Shown: one piece after another, positions 25,672-33,772 of the stretch
Numbering within the stretch: position 1 is the stretch's first letter
Layout of the letters: each line of letters opens with the position of its first letter
NCBI GenBank assembly: GCA_902762615.1
Contig: CACWOX010000027.1
Span: 1-39,526 of the forward strand
From: an uncultured Ruminococcus sp.
Lineage (GTDB): Bacteria > Bacillota > Clostridia > Oscillospirales > Acutalibacteraceae
Length of the DNA stretch: 39,526 nt
Direction: 5' to 3'
Program-made: the position numbers and the translations under genes
The notes under the pieces: model-generated
Told to the model about the DNA's origin: nothing
The model's input: only the letters and a program-made list of their open reading frames with translations
The model's database searches: none

Positions 25672-26238
25672 ATGGAAAGCATGACGGATAACGAAACGGT
25701 TGCGATGCTTGACAGCAATCCTTCAGAGGGAATCAGGCAGATGATAAACAGCTATTCCTCAATGGTATATACCATCGTCTGCAGCAAGCTGGGAAATGTC
25801 TTATCGTCAGACGACATAGAGGAATTTGTCAGTTTTGTATTCAGCCGGATTTACGAGAGGCGAAAGGAAATAGATCTTTCACGCGGCAGCTTGAAAGGAT
25901 ATATCTCCACAGTGGCAAAGCGAATGTCCATTGACGAATACCGCAGGCTGAATTCGAGGGTAAAGACCACGCCCATTACCGACGAAATTGCCGAAACGGC
26001 GACTGATCATCAAAATATACAGTACGAAATCGAGCGAAGTTTTGACGAGAAGGCGCTTGTTGAAGCGTTGGGGCGTCTCGATAAAACAGACAGGACGATC
26101 ATTCTGTGGCGCTATTACTTCAATAAGACTTCCGCTCAGATCGCAGTGGAAATGAATTCCAGCGATGCAGCGGTCAGAAAGCGTTTATCCCGAGCGTTGG
26201 AAAAACTCAGACTTTTGCTGTCGGAAAAAAATACATGA
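25672..26238 (+). CDS. RNA polymerase sigma factor, sigma-70 family (ECF type)
   Basis: The protein has 188 residues. A region-2-like part (residues 20-90) contains SSMVYTIVCSKLG, DDIEEFVSFVFSRIYERR and GSLKGYISTVAKRMSIDEYRR. A region-4 helix-turn-helix lies near 125-180 (LDKTDRTIILWRYYFNKTSAQIAVEM and SDAAVRKRLSRALEKLR in sequence). AGAGGTGA at 25661-25668 supports the ATG at 25672. Its stop overlaps the start of the next gene by 4 bases (ATGA), the usual arrangement of an ECF sigma and its anti-sigma. No clear sigma-A promoter is seen in 25538-25671, so it may control itself. Confidence 0.9.
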   Translation: MESMTDNETVAMLDSNPSEGIRQMINSYSSMVYTIVCSKLGNVLSSDDIEEFVSFVFSRIYERRKEIDLSRGSLKGYISTVAKRMSIDEYRRLNSRVKTTPITDEIAETATDHQNIQYEIERSFDEKALVEALGRLDKTDRTIILWRYYFNKTSAQIAVEMNSSDAAVRKRLSRALEKLRLLLSEKNT

Positions 26239-28091
26239 TAAAGGAGTACTTTGAATTGAGAAGAGATATTGAGAACATAGAGGATGAAATTCACAGGATT
26301 TCGTATGAATCGGTGAGTGCGCTGGTGGGAAATATTAAAATAAGCGATGAAGCCAAGCGGCGCATTTACCAAAAGACGCTGAAACGCGCAGGTGTAAAAC
26401 CCGATACGGAGCAGGTGAAGGCAAATTCAACTGTTTCCGTTCACAGACGCAGATCGTATAACATCAAAAAGCCCGTTACGGTTGCTGCCGCACTGGTGCT
26501 TGCAATGACAATTGGAGTGGGTTCGATCGTGGGTGCCGGTTCTGTCACAAAAACGTTTGGACAGTTTTTCCACACACTTTCTCATGAGAGCATTGACAAG
26601 ATGATATTCAATATCAATCAGTCGCAAACGGACAACGGCGTTACGGTAACGCTGACGCAAGGCATGTGCGACGGAACTGCGCTGTATATCATCGAGCGAA
26701 TTGATTTTGCCCCGTCGCTTGTAACGCTCACAGATGAAATGTTTAATGACAGCGACGGCAATTATCAGGCTCCGTTTTTCAGCGTTGACGAGATTGCACA
26801 TGCGGTGAACAAAAATCCGGCAATCGGCAGAGGATTCTGCAAGCTCCTCGAGCATGACGCACACAGCATGACATATCTGTGTACCTACGGTGACGGTGTG
26901 CTTTCGGATTTCTTCCGCAGCGATACCAAATGGGTGCTGACGGCTTCCGGCATGGAAAATCTTGCAAATGAAGACGGCAGAACCCACGAATGTAAATTCA
27001 GATTTGAGTTTAATGCAACCGTCTGTGAGCCCGTCGTGTACAATCTTCAGCCAAGCGTATTCTCCGCTGATGAAAGCGTAAAGGAATGGCAGACAGACGG
27101 CGAGCCTGACGTGTATGTCAATCCGTGGTATATGAAAATACTACCCGGTCGTCAGCTTCGCACAGAGCTCGCCGAAAAAAAGCAGAGACTTGAGATTAAG
27201 CTGAAAGACGGAAAAGTCATTACCGACGGCGACGGAATAATAATAGGTGGAAATACATTCGACAAAACCGATTTGCTCGGAAAAGATTTTTCGATTTATA
27301 ATGGAGTGTATTGCACCTTTGCGGAAGAGCTTGATATAACTCGGATCGAATATATCAAGCTGTACGGATATGAATTGTCCCCAGCCGACGTATCCGCCAT
27401 AAAGCCTATTAAAATGCAGCCGTCCGTCAAGCAGGATATTCCTGCCAACTACCCTGTTAAAGCGTCGGATAAGCAAAGAACGGTAAATCTGACAGAGATA
27501 AAAATGACCGACAGGGGAGAGGTCGAAGTGCCGGCAGGTTCATTGAGATATTCCGTAAAGAGCATTGAAGTATATAACAATATTTATGCTGCTGGCGCGG
27601 TTCAAGATGATATTATGGGTATTGCCATAGAGGACGGAAAATTCCTATACTACAACAGCAGCGGAGAACTTCACAGCAAGGGCTTTCATGATGCATGCGA
27701 CATTAAGAGCGGCAAACTGAATGACGGGTTTTATTTGGTGGAATATGAACTAGAACTCACCAATATTGATTCGCAGCAAACCTCCTTCGATGACTCGATC
27801 TTCCGGTTGCAGACCTACTGCAATTACAGTGAAGATTATGACAGGAGCGATTCATTGATAGGCGTTCCGCAAGCCTATATTCTCGAAAACAACCGCAGGA
27901 CGTCGGGCAGAAACGACGCCTTCACGCTAAAAAGAGGAGAGAGCCGCACGCTGCACATCGGATTCATTGTCAACGACAATCACCGCGGCAGTCTCAGCCA
28001 GATAGGTCTGAGCGTCGGCACGCGCTTTGAAGAAAATTCCGATTTTGTAAATATCACAAAGGCGGTTGAGGCGCTGAAGAGCAAGCAGTAA
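26235..28091 (+). CDS. Membrane-bound anti-sigma factor, DUF4179-like
   Basis: The protein has 618 residues. A cytoplasmic N-terminal part (residues 1-80, charged and helical) is followed by one membrane helix (VTVAAALVLAMTIGVGSIVG, about 82-103) and a large outer domain. FGQFFHTLSHESIDKM after the helix and the repeated strand pattern fit the DUF4179 anti-sigma family of Clostridia. The first part should hold the adjacent sigma factor, and the outer domain should sense an envelope signal; the signal is unknown. The ATG at 26235 overlaps the sigma stop; an in-frame TTG at 26256 with GGAG 9 bases upstream is an alternative start. Confidence 0.82.
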   Translation: MIKEYFELRRDIENIEDEIHRISYESVSALVGNIKISDEAKRRIYQKTLKRAGVKPDTEQVKANSTVSVHRRRSYNIKKPVTVAAALVLAMTIGVGSIVGAGSVTKTFGQFFHTLSHESIDKMIFNINQSQTDNGVTVTLTQGMCDGTALYIIERIDFAPSLVTLTDEMFNDSDGNYQAPFFSVDEIAHAVNKNPAIGRGFCKLLEHDAHSMTYLCTYGDGVLSDFFRSDTKWVLTASGMENLANEDGRTHECKFRFEFNATVCEPVVYNLQPSVFSADESVKEWQTDGEPDVYVNPWYMKILPGRQLRTELAEKKQRLEIKLKDGKVITDGDGIIIGGNTFDKTDLLGKDFSIYNGVYCTFAEELDITRIEYIKLYGYELSPADVSAIKPIKMQPSVKQDIPANYPVKASDKQRTVNLTEIKMTDRGEVEVPAGSLRYSVKSIEVYNNIYAAGAVQDDIMGIAIEDGKFLYYNSSGELHSKGFHDACDIKSGKLNDGFYLVEYELELTNIDSQQTSFDDSIFRLQTYCNYSEDYDRSDSLIGVPQAYILENNRRTSGRNDAFTLKRGESRTLHIGFIVNDNHRGSLSQIGLSVGTRFEENSDFVNITKAVEALKSKQ

Positions 28092-28125
28092 TTTGGTTTT
28101 CGGATACCTCTCCAAAATAACACAA

Positions 28126-28166
28126 ACAAGGGCATATCAACGTTTCTTGCGCCGATACGCCCTTGT
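28126..28166. repeat. Dispersed hairpin repeat, copy 1
   Basis: The arms are ACAAGGGCATATC at 28126-28138 and GATACGCCCTTGT at 28154-28166. They pair over 13 positions with one A/C mismatch on the plus strand and fully with one G/U pair on the minus strand. Loop and arms resemble those at 30324-30362. It lies 35 bases after the anti-sigma stop and may also act as a terminator (ATTTTT follows). Confidence 0.75.
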
Positions 28167-28242
28167 AAGATTTTTAAGATCGTTTTATCCAAATTATTTA
28201 CAACTTGCTTACAAGTGGCAGGGACAATTTGTTCATTTGCTG

Positions 28243-28251
28243 TGGTATAAT
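28243..28251 (+). promoter_or_regulatory. Extended -10 promoter of the amidase gene
   Basis: TGGTATAAT at 28243-28251 is an extended -10 element with a perfect TATAAT. The -35 is poor (GGGACA at 28221-28226, 19-base spacer). Confidence 0.6.
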
Positions 28252-28256
28252 AGAAG

Positions 28257-28471
28257 CAGGGGAAAAGTATCGGGGTGCGAAGTGATAAACCTCCTCTGAA
28301 CGGGAGCCAATTTCTGACCGATAGTTTGTCACAATCAGGGTCTTTTTACCGAATATATATATAGACGTAACAAATGCCGCTGCCGATAGTTTACAAGGAA
28401 TGCCGGGCAGTGGCATAACACCGATACGGTTCATTGCCGTTGGGTGAAATAAAAAAAGGAGATGTCAAATT
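28257..28471 (+). promoter_or_regulatory. Long, probably structured leader of the amidase gene
   Basis: The leader is about 215 bases long. GTATCGG at 28267-28273 can pair with three later segments: CCGATA at 28318 and 28383 (both within an exact CCGATAGTTT repeat) and CCGATAC at 28421-28427. A CTCC/GGAG helix lies inside the first pairing, and a GACC/GGTC hairpin with TTTTT at about 28317-28346 overlaps one partner. These alternatives are what a switching leader would show. I do not recognise a known riboswitch; the ydaO and c-di-GMP cores are not evident. Confidence 0.45.
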
Positions 28472-30193
28472 ATGCGCTACAAGGAATTGTCCCGCACGAT
28501 TATCGCAGCGTCAATGATTGTCATGCTGTCGCTTTCATGCACGCAGCCGGTTCATGCAGAATCAGCTGCCGATACCACACAATCCACTGCGGTCACGGAG
28601 CCTGCCACTGCAACCACAGAATCGGCTGCCGAAACAAGTACCGTTACAACTGCCACAACAACTGCCGCGTCTTCGGCGCGGAAATATGTAGTGATCACAG
28701 CCAGCAATGTCAATCTGCGTTCCGGTGCGGGTACTTCCTTTGCGAAAATCGGTAAAGCCAAAAAGGGCAAAAGCTATGTCTATCTGGCAAGCAAAAAGGC
28801 GAAGGACGGCAAGGTCTGGTATCAGATTCAGTATTCCTCATCGCAAAAAGCATGGGTTATCAGTTCCTACTCAAAGATTGAGACAAAATCCTCAAATACG
28901 ACAGTAAAGCAATATGTGGTGATCACGGGAAGCAATGTCAATCTCCGCTCGGGTGCAGGCACTTCCTTTGCCAAAGTCGGCAAAGCCAAAAAAGGCAAAA
29001 GCTTCGTCTATCTGGCAAGCAAAAAGGCGAAGGACGGTAAGGTCTGGTATCAGATTCAGTATTCCTCATCGCAAAAAGCATGGGTTATCAGTTCCTACTC
29101 AAAGATCGAGACAAAATCCTCGAATACGACAGTAAAGCAGTATGTGGTTATCACCGGAGGCGAGGTCAATCTCCGTTCAGGCGCCGGCACAACCTATGCC
29201 AAAGCAGGCAAAGCCAAAAAGAACGCAAAATTCGTTTATCTTTCAAGCAATAAGGCAAAAGACGGCAGGATATGGTATCAGATTCAATACACATCGTCCA
29301 AAAAGGCGTGGGTCAGCAGTACCTATGCAAAACGCGTAAATAACGACACGTCTTTCTCGCCATATCTGACACGAACCATTACTGTCAAGAAAGGCAGCAA
29401 GACAGTCTATTCCGAGCCGGACGCGAAGAGCAAGCGCATAGGGAAGGTTTCCGGCGGCGCAAAATACACCGTTGTTGAATGGGGAGATGACGGAAAAACC
29501 ACTTGGTATGCTTTCAATCTCAAAGGGAAACGAGTATGGATTTCTCGCTATGATGTAACAGTCAGCGACCGCTTCCGCAGCATTCCCGCCAAAGATTTTT
29601 CGGACGGCAGCGTGCCGATGCTGTACCTTTCACCGTCAAAGCAGCCTAAAAACGCCTATTCCTTCGGGAATACCAACGAGCAGACACAGATGTACCGGGT
29701 AGCGGCAGAGCTGCAAAAAATACTGGAAAATGAATATATCTGCACGGTTTACACAGCTCCGACCAATCTGTTCCTTTCGCTTGACGGACGAGCGCTCGAT
29801 GCGTACAACCGTCATGCAGACGTCTATCTTGCCATTCACAGCAATTCCGACGGCAGCAGCTCCAAAAAGAGCTACGGTGCAGTGGGCTATTATCAGCCGG
29901 ACAATCCGCAGAGCAAAAAGCTGGCGGAAAACATGGTGAAGGAAATGGGAAAAATTACTTTCCGCCAAGGCAATGTCAAGCCAAATGTGGTCAACGGAAT
30001 GCCGGCGTTTGACGGCACGGGCTATTCCGATGTGCGCGATCCCGCCTACTACGGTATAACCAGCATACTCGCTGAGGTGGAATACCACGATAACAAAGAC
30101 AGCGCCAAGTGGATTATCAATAACCCAAATAAAATTGCCCGTGCGCTTGCCAATTCACTTGAATCTACCTTCCAACTCCAGCGGAAGAGCTGA
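28472..30193 (+). CDS. Secreted cell-wall amidase-like protein with three bacterial SH3 domains
   Basis: The protein has 573 residues. A signal peptide ends near PVHA at residue 29, followed by a Thr/Ala-rich spacer to about 68. Three SH3_3 domains start near 71, 147 and 223 (NVNLRSGAG, then WYQIQY and KKAWV in each), and a fourth more divergent SH3-like region lies near 295-360. The C-terminal part resembles Amidase_3 (N-acetylmuramoyl-L-alanine amidase), which cuts the glycan-peptide bond. The metal residues Glu403 (NTNEQTQM), His456 (AIHSNS) and Glu535 or Glu537 (LAEVEYHD) are visible. The usual first HGG is replaced by LSPSKQPKN, a form seen in a Clostridia subfamily as I recall. AAAGGAG supports the ATG at 28472. 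It should act on peptidoglycan outside the membrane. Confidence 0.88.
   Translation: MRYKELSRTIIAASMIVMLSLSCTQPVHAESAADTTQSTAVTEPATATTESAAETSTVTTATTTAASSARKYVVITASNVNLRSGAGTSFAKIGKAKKGKSYVYLASKKAKDGKVWYQIQYSSSQKAWVISSYSKIETKSSNTTVKQYVVITGSNVNLRSGAGTSFAKVGKAKKGKSFVYLASKKAKDGKVWYQIQYSSSQKAWVISSYSKIETKSSNTTVKQYVVITGGEVNLRSGAGTTYAKAGKAKKNAKFVYLSSNKAKDGRIWYQIQYTSSKKAWVSSTYAKRVNNDTSFSPYLTRTITVKKGSKTVYSEPDAKSKRIGKVSGGAKYTVVEWGDDGKTTWYAFNLKGKRVWISRYDVTVSDRFRSIPAKDFSDGSVPMLYLSPSKQPKNAYSFGNTNEQTQMYRVAAELQKILENEYICTVYTAPTNLFLSLDGRALDAYNRHADVYLAIHSNSDGSSSKKSYGAVGYYQPDNPQSKKLAENMVKEMGKITFRQGNVKPNVVNGMPAFDGTGYSDVRDPAYYGITSILAEVEYHDNKDSAKWIINNPNKIARALANSLESTFQLQRKS
28682..29340 (+). repeat. Three 228-bp repeats encoding SH3 domains
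   Basis: Units start at 28682, 28910 and 29138, exactly 228 bases apart. The first two are nearly identical in DNA in their 3' two thirds, including synonymous positions; the third has diverged. This suggests a recent duplication or gene conversion. Confidence 0.9.
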
Positions 30194-30233
30194 CCCACCG
30201 CTTTAAACACCGAATTCATATTACCGTCCAATA

Positions 30234-30290
30234 AATACCATCGTCACGCATAAGGGCAGCTGTGCCATTTGTACATGACGGTGGTATTTT
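30234..30290 (+). terminator. Terminator of the amidase gene
   Basis: AATACCATCGTCA at 30234-30246 pairs with TGACGGTGGTATT at 30276-30288 (13 bp with one G/U), followed by TT. It lies 40 bases after the stop. Confidence 0.75.
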
Positions 30291-30323
30291 GTATGCAGAG
30301 GATTGGTAAGCTAAAACAACTAA

Positions 30324-30362
30324 CAAAGGCATATTGACCTTTCTTCAGCCAATATGCCTTTG
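30324..30362. repeat. Dispersed hairpin repeat, copy 2
   Basis: CAAAGGCATATTG at 30324-30336 pairs perfectly over 13 bp with CAATATGCCTTTG at 30350-30362. The loop TTTCTT and neighbouring bases match copy 1. It lies 20 bases beyond the end of the recombinase gene, close to where the left end of the mobile element is expected. Confidence 0.8.
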
Positions 30363-30382
30363 AATTTATTATATATGAGCGA

Positions 30383-32263
30383 TTATTTCTTTAAAACTGC
30401 TTCGTTTTTGGAAAACAATTCATAATCAGAAAGTATCTCTCGAGGATTCGAGCAAGAATTATTTCTTGTCAGCGATAGCTGCCTGTGCAGACAGGAAAAG
30501 ACAGAGGGGTTTTTGATCAGGTTTGCCATATTCTCTCCGTCTTTTCTATGTAACGAGGAAATCTCTTCGATTTCCTCCAGCTTGACGACACAATTTTTCT
30601 TCCGTCCTTCCACTGTAAAGGTGGCTTTGACATCAGCTTTGCCGTTAAGGTTCAAGTACCATTCAAAGCTGATGTCGGAAGTGGGACGCACCATGTAGAC
30701 AAACTGATCAATTACTTCATGACAAAGGCTGGTTCCTGAAAAATCAATCATCGTATTAAGAGTGTCACGAATGCCGTCCAAGTCTATCCCCTTGGGAGCA
30801 GTCTGTTCGTCAGGGGTAATTTCCAGCAGCTTCTGAAGCTCCGCGATTTCTTCATCAACAGGCTTTCTCATCACCAGATACTCGTCCTTGCTGATTTCTC
30901 CATCGGCTCGCATTGCTGTCAGATTGAGCAGGCGGCTGTTTGCTTTTGCGATGCGTGTCTTAATTCCCACAACATCAGAATCATTGGTGACTTGTTCTTC
31001 TTTATAATAGCACTTTATCAGCTCCAATGCAAGCAAAACTGATTCTTTTTTCTTTACCCACAAATATTCCATCAATACCTTTGCCATAAAATCAAGCTTC
31101 CAGTCGCAAATCATCCTGATGTCACAGTAGCTTTCCGCATCAAGATCAAGATTTCTGCGCTTAGCCGCTTTACCATAGCGGATTTGATTGTAGCATTGAT
31201 AGCCGTATGAGATTTTACCGTCGAGCTTTGTGTGCCATTTATTCCGACGAAAAGCACAGCCACAAGAGCAGCGGAGTTTGTTTACCCAAATATCTTTGGA
31301 ATCCCGCTTGCTGCGGGTTACTTGGTTTTCCGTCACGAATACTTCCTTCGTGCGCTTTTCACGGATGGCTTGTGCCTTTTCCCATACCTCTCTGGAAACA
31401 ATTGCCGGAAAATCGCCCTGAACGTATTCATAGGTGGACATATCAAGATTATTGACGCGCTTTTGTTCAAGGAAATTGTTGCTTCGGGACTTGTTGTAAC
31501 CGATCAATCCCATGTAGGTTGCGTTTTTGATGGTGCGCATGGTATTGGAGACTGTCCATCTGACAATGCCGGAAGCGTTTTTCCGCTTTCTTTCCGTCAA
31601 AATCCGTGCAATCTTCATGGAGCCATTTCCCTGCAAATAAAGATCAAAGATCATTCTCACAGTTTCAGCCTGTTCTTCATTAATGACATAAGTATCACCC
31701 ACACGGTCATATCCGAGAATATTGCCGTTTCCAAAAAGGACGCCATTATCACGACAGATTTTCTGACCGGCCTTTACACGTTCGGACGTCTTGCGGCTTT
31801 CTTCCTGTGCGAGCGTTGCCATAATGGATAGTCTGAGTTCTCCGTCGCCGTCCATTGTCCAGATATTATCGTCAATGAAATAAACTTCCACGCCGTAATT
31901 CTTCAATTCTCTGGTCATCACGAGCGTGTCAACAACATTTCTGGCAAAGCGGCAAACCTCTCTGGTAACAATCAGGTCGAAATTATTTGCTTTGGCATCT
32001 GCAATCATACGAAGAAAAGAAGGACGTTTTTTTGCCTGCGTACCGGTTATTCCCTCATCGATATATCGGTCAATGACTGTCCAGTTGGGATGATACCTGA
32101 CCTGATCATCATACCACTGCAACTGGTTTTCCAACGCAGAGAGCTGTGCTTCGTGTTCTGTTGAGACACGTCCATAAATTGCTACTTTTCTCGGTCTGTT
32201 TCTGTCAAAAAGCGCATAATCCGTGAGCTTAAAGCGATAATTAAAATCTGTTGCCGTGTTCAT
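30383..32263 (-). CDS. Large serine recombinase
   Basis: The protein has 626 residues from the ATG at 32263, which has GGAGG 8 bases upstream; the longer frame to 32335 has no such site. The resolvase domain opens with VAIYGRVSTE, putting the catalytic Ser at residue 34, followed by DEGITGTQAKKRPSF and LIVTREVCRFARNVVDT. The recombinase domain and a zinc ribbon (LRCSCGCAFRR, YGYQCYN) follow, then a coiled-coil segment (RIAKANSRLLNL to DEEIAELQKLLE). This is the architecture of integrases of Tn5397/Tn4451-like conjugative and mobilizable elements and some phages. It would cut and rejoin attachment sites to insert or excise the element. Confidence 0.93.
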   Translation of the reverse strand: MNTATDFNYRFKLTDYALFDRNRPRKVAIYGRVSTEHEAQLSALENQLQWYDDQVRYHPNWTVIDRYIDEGITGTQAKKRPSFLRMIADAKANNFDLIVTREVCRFARNVVDTLVMTRELKNYGVEVYFIDDNIWTMDGDGELRLSIMATLAQEESRKTSERVKAGQKICRDNGVLFGNGNILGYDRVGDTYVINEEQAETVRMIFDLYLQGNGSMKIARILTERKRKNASGIVRWTVSNTMRTIKNATYMGLIGYNKSRSNNFLEQKRVNNLDMSTYEYVQGDFPAIVSREVWEKAQAIREKRTKEVFVTENQVTRSKRDSKDIWVNKLRCSCGCAFRRNKWHTKLDGKISYGYQCYNQIRYGKAAKRRNLDLDAESYCDIRMICDWKLDFMAKVLMEYLWVKKKESVLLALELIKCYYKEEQVTNDSDVVGIKTRIAKANSRLLNLTAMRADGEISKDEYLVMRKPVDEEIAELQKLLEITPDEQTAPKGIDLDGIRDTLNTMIDFSGTSLCHEVIDQFVYMVRPTSDISFEWYLNLNGKADVKATFTVEGRKKNCVVKLEEIEEISSLHRKDGENMANLIKNPSVFSCLHRQLSLTRNNSCSNPREILSDYELFSKNEAVLKK

Positions 32264-32306
32264 AAGGCATACCTCCGTAAATTTGATGACCTCATTATAA
32301 ATGGTT

Positions 32307-32474
32307 TCAAGCCGCTTGTGAAATGTGCGAATCAATGTGTTTCATGATATTTGTATATGTGGCTTGATTGATCTTTCCCATTTCCAGCAACGCCTCTATG
32401 AGCTTAACGGCACCAATTTTAGGATCAATTTGATAATCCTGAACATTTTCCTCTATTACAGTTGTTTGCTGCAA
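32307..32474 (-). CDS. 55-residue ORF between toxin and recombinase genes
   Basis: This ORF is too short for ordinary gene lists but is well supported. It starts with TTG at 32474, directly after the MazF stop (TAA-TTG), with GGAGGTGAT 8 bases upstream. It ends 43 bases before the recombinase start. The protein is helical and charged, with IDPKIGAVKLIEALLEMGK and INQATYTNIMKHIDSH in the middle. Its end resembles small SHOCT-like helical tails, but I do not assign a family. Position suggests a toxin antidote, recombination directionality factor, or element-specific regulator; none is shown. Confidence 0.65.
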   Translation of the reverse strand: MQQTTVIEENVQDYQIDPKIGAVKLIEALLEMGKINQATYTNIMKHIDSHISQAA

Positions 32475-32843
32475 TTAAATCACCTCCTTCAAAGCTATAC
32501 TGACAGTCAAGGCTTCATTGATTTTCTTCATGTCTGAATCAGCCATACTGCATACAAATTCTCTGAGACGGCTATTATCAATCGTCCGAATCTGCTCTGC
32601 AAGAGCAATTGACGGTTGACATTTTTTATGACAAAGAAATATATGGACATGGGTAGGTATATGGTGCCTGTTTTTTGGCTTACTGGTGATTGGAACGACA
32701 ATAACTGTCTTGCTTGTTTGATTGCCGATATTATTCGATACCACAACAACCGGACGTATTCCGTTTTGCTCTGAACCGACAACCGGACTCAAATCAGCAT
32801 AGTAAACGTCTCCGCGTTTAATCGTTTCGTCCAAAGATACCAT
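32475..32843 (-). CDS. MazF/PemK-family toxin (mRNA endoribonuclease)
   Basis: The protein has 122 residues. The start KRGDVYYADLSPVVGSEQ, the NGIRPVVVVSNN motif with the conserved Arg, the TVIVVPITSK strand with the catalytic-region Thr, and LAEQIRTIDNSRL match MazF/PemK. The family cleaves mRNA at short sequences and is normally neutralised by a MazE-like partner encoded just upstream. No such gene is visible; the upstream neighbour is a 28-residue ORF and the downstream one a 55-residue ORF. The ATG at 32843 has AAAGG directly adjacent; a TTG three codons later has better spacing. Confidence 0.88.
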   Translation of the reverse strand: MVSLDETIKRGDVYYADLSPVVGSEQNGIRPVVVVSNNIGNQTSKTVIVVPITSKPKNRHHIPTHVHIFLCHKKCQPSIALAEQIRTIDNSRLREFVCSMADSDMKKINEALTVSIALKEVI

Positions 32844-32870
32844 CCTTTCTTTAAGAGTAAATATGTAATA

Positions 32871-32957
32871 TCAAGGCACAAGACGGCTATATGAATTGAC
32901 TTGTGTTTTGCCCAAACCGCCCTGTGCCTGATTTTTGCTATTGGTAGTTGCATTCAT
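32871..32957 (-). CDS. 28-residue ORF upstream of the toxin gene
   Basis: An ATG at 32957 with GAGGAC 6 bases upstream opens a 28-codon frame ending 27 bases before the MazF start. The peptide is Asn/Gln/Gly-rich (MNATTNSKNQAQGG at the start). Its 3' part forms a 13-bp hairpin in the minus-strand RNA, AGGCACAGGGCGG with CCGTCTTGTGCCT, using two G/U pairs that would be mismatches in the other strand. This favours an RNA structure read leftwards. It could be a leader peptide or a short element gene; a coincidental frame cannot be ruled out. Confidence 0.4.
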   Translation of the reverse strand: MNATTNSKNQAQGGLGKTQVNSYSRLVP

Positions 32958-33260
32958 ATTTGTCCTCGACGCCCGAATGCCGGGAAGTCGTCAAACGGTC
33001 AGCAGTTTACTGACGCCACGGGAATCTCACCCTGCTGCTCCTCACAGCACCGCATTGCGGGTTATCGCGAAAAGAATCGGGTACTGCCCGATATTTTAAG
33101 TCGGTGGTTGTCGCTCGCTGCCTTTTGGCAGGTCGTGGCGCACCGCTTCACACGCTGTTCTATCTCAGATCCGCAAGGGGGAAGTATTTGACGAATGATG
33201 TTCAATTTTCAAAGTACTTTTTGCTGCTGATAGCCACATAGATTCAGCAGCTTGTCAGGA
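32958..33260 (-). other. Structured non-coding region, candidate oriT or regulatory leader
   Basis: No gene can be supported in this part of the gap between the sigma-like gene and the 28-aa ORF. Several perfect hairpins are present: GTCAG/CTGAC at 32998-33014, ATCGGG/CCCGAT at 33076-33092, CTGCC-TTTT-GGCAG at 33118-33131 and GCTGCTGA/TCAGCAGC at 33223-33251. Such clusters are seen at transfer origins and at attenuated leaders of conjugative elements. No relaxase gene is in the window to tie it to. Confidence 0.45.
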
Positions 33261-33325
33261 GCTTTTTAACCCCTTCACTTAATAGCCAACGGGAAAGGCT
33301 GTTTTTCTACATGATTTTTCATTGT

Positions 33326-33772
33326 TTACAATTTGTTTACAATGTAATCCTTCAATCGGTTCAATCTTGCAGAAACAGCCTTTTCATTCATGCGGAGAAC
33401 CTGTGCGATGTCACGCAGGGAGTATCCATTCAGTCGCAAAAGAAGAATTTTCAGCGTCTTTTCCTCCGTATGGGACAAAATCTGGAACAGACGGGCATCT
33501 TCGATTTCGTCCAGCATAGCTTCAACCGTGAACGCTTCCATGCCGTCAACATCTTCGGTAGAGAATCTCACATCGTCATCGGCACCGTTCACATCATCAA
33601 TCGACTGAACATTGTGCAGATAGAAAATTCTCTCCGACTTGAATTCTTCCCAATCGCTCTTGCGGAGTTCCTCAATAAGCACTTCGCTCATACCGTACTC
33701 GCGCAGAATCTTTTCTTCTTCCTGCTTTTTGCGAAGCCACTCGCACTTCGCCTGTCCATGATTAAAAATCAT
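33326..33772 (-). CDS. Sigma-70 region-4-like protein of the mobile element
   Basis: The protein has 148 residues. The N-terminal half is charged and helical (MIFNHGQAKCEWLRKKQEEE); the C-terminal half has LSHTEEKTLKILLLRLNGYSLRDIAQVLRMNEKAVSARLNRL split over two stretches, a region-4-type helix-turn-helix. It resembles the small sigma-like proteins of Tn916-type elements that activate transfer genes. GGAAGGAAG precedes the ATG at 33772 at 7 bases. It lies directly upstream (minus strand) of the structured region and the toxin/recombinase module and may control it. Confidence 0.8.
   Translation of the reverse strand: MIFNHGQAKCEWLRKKQEEEKILREYGMSEVLIEELRKSDWEEFKSERIFYLHNVQSIDDVNGADDDVRFSTEDVDGMEAFTVEAMLDEIEDARLFQILSHTEEKTLKILLLRLNGYSLRDIAQVLRMNEKAVSARLNRLKDYIVNKL

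Noticed and set aside
28093-28299. 68-codon plus-strand frame after the anti-sigma gene
   Set aside because: It reads through the hairpin repeat and the amidase promoter and has no ribosome site.
28257-28471. Known c-di-AMP (ydaO) riboswitch before the amidase gene
   Set aside because: The gene type fits, but I could not match the conserved core, so only a structured leader is claimed.
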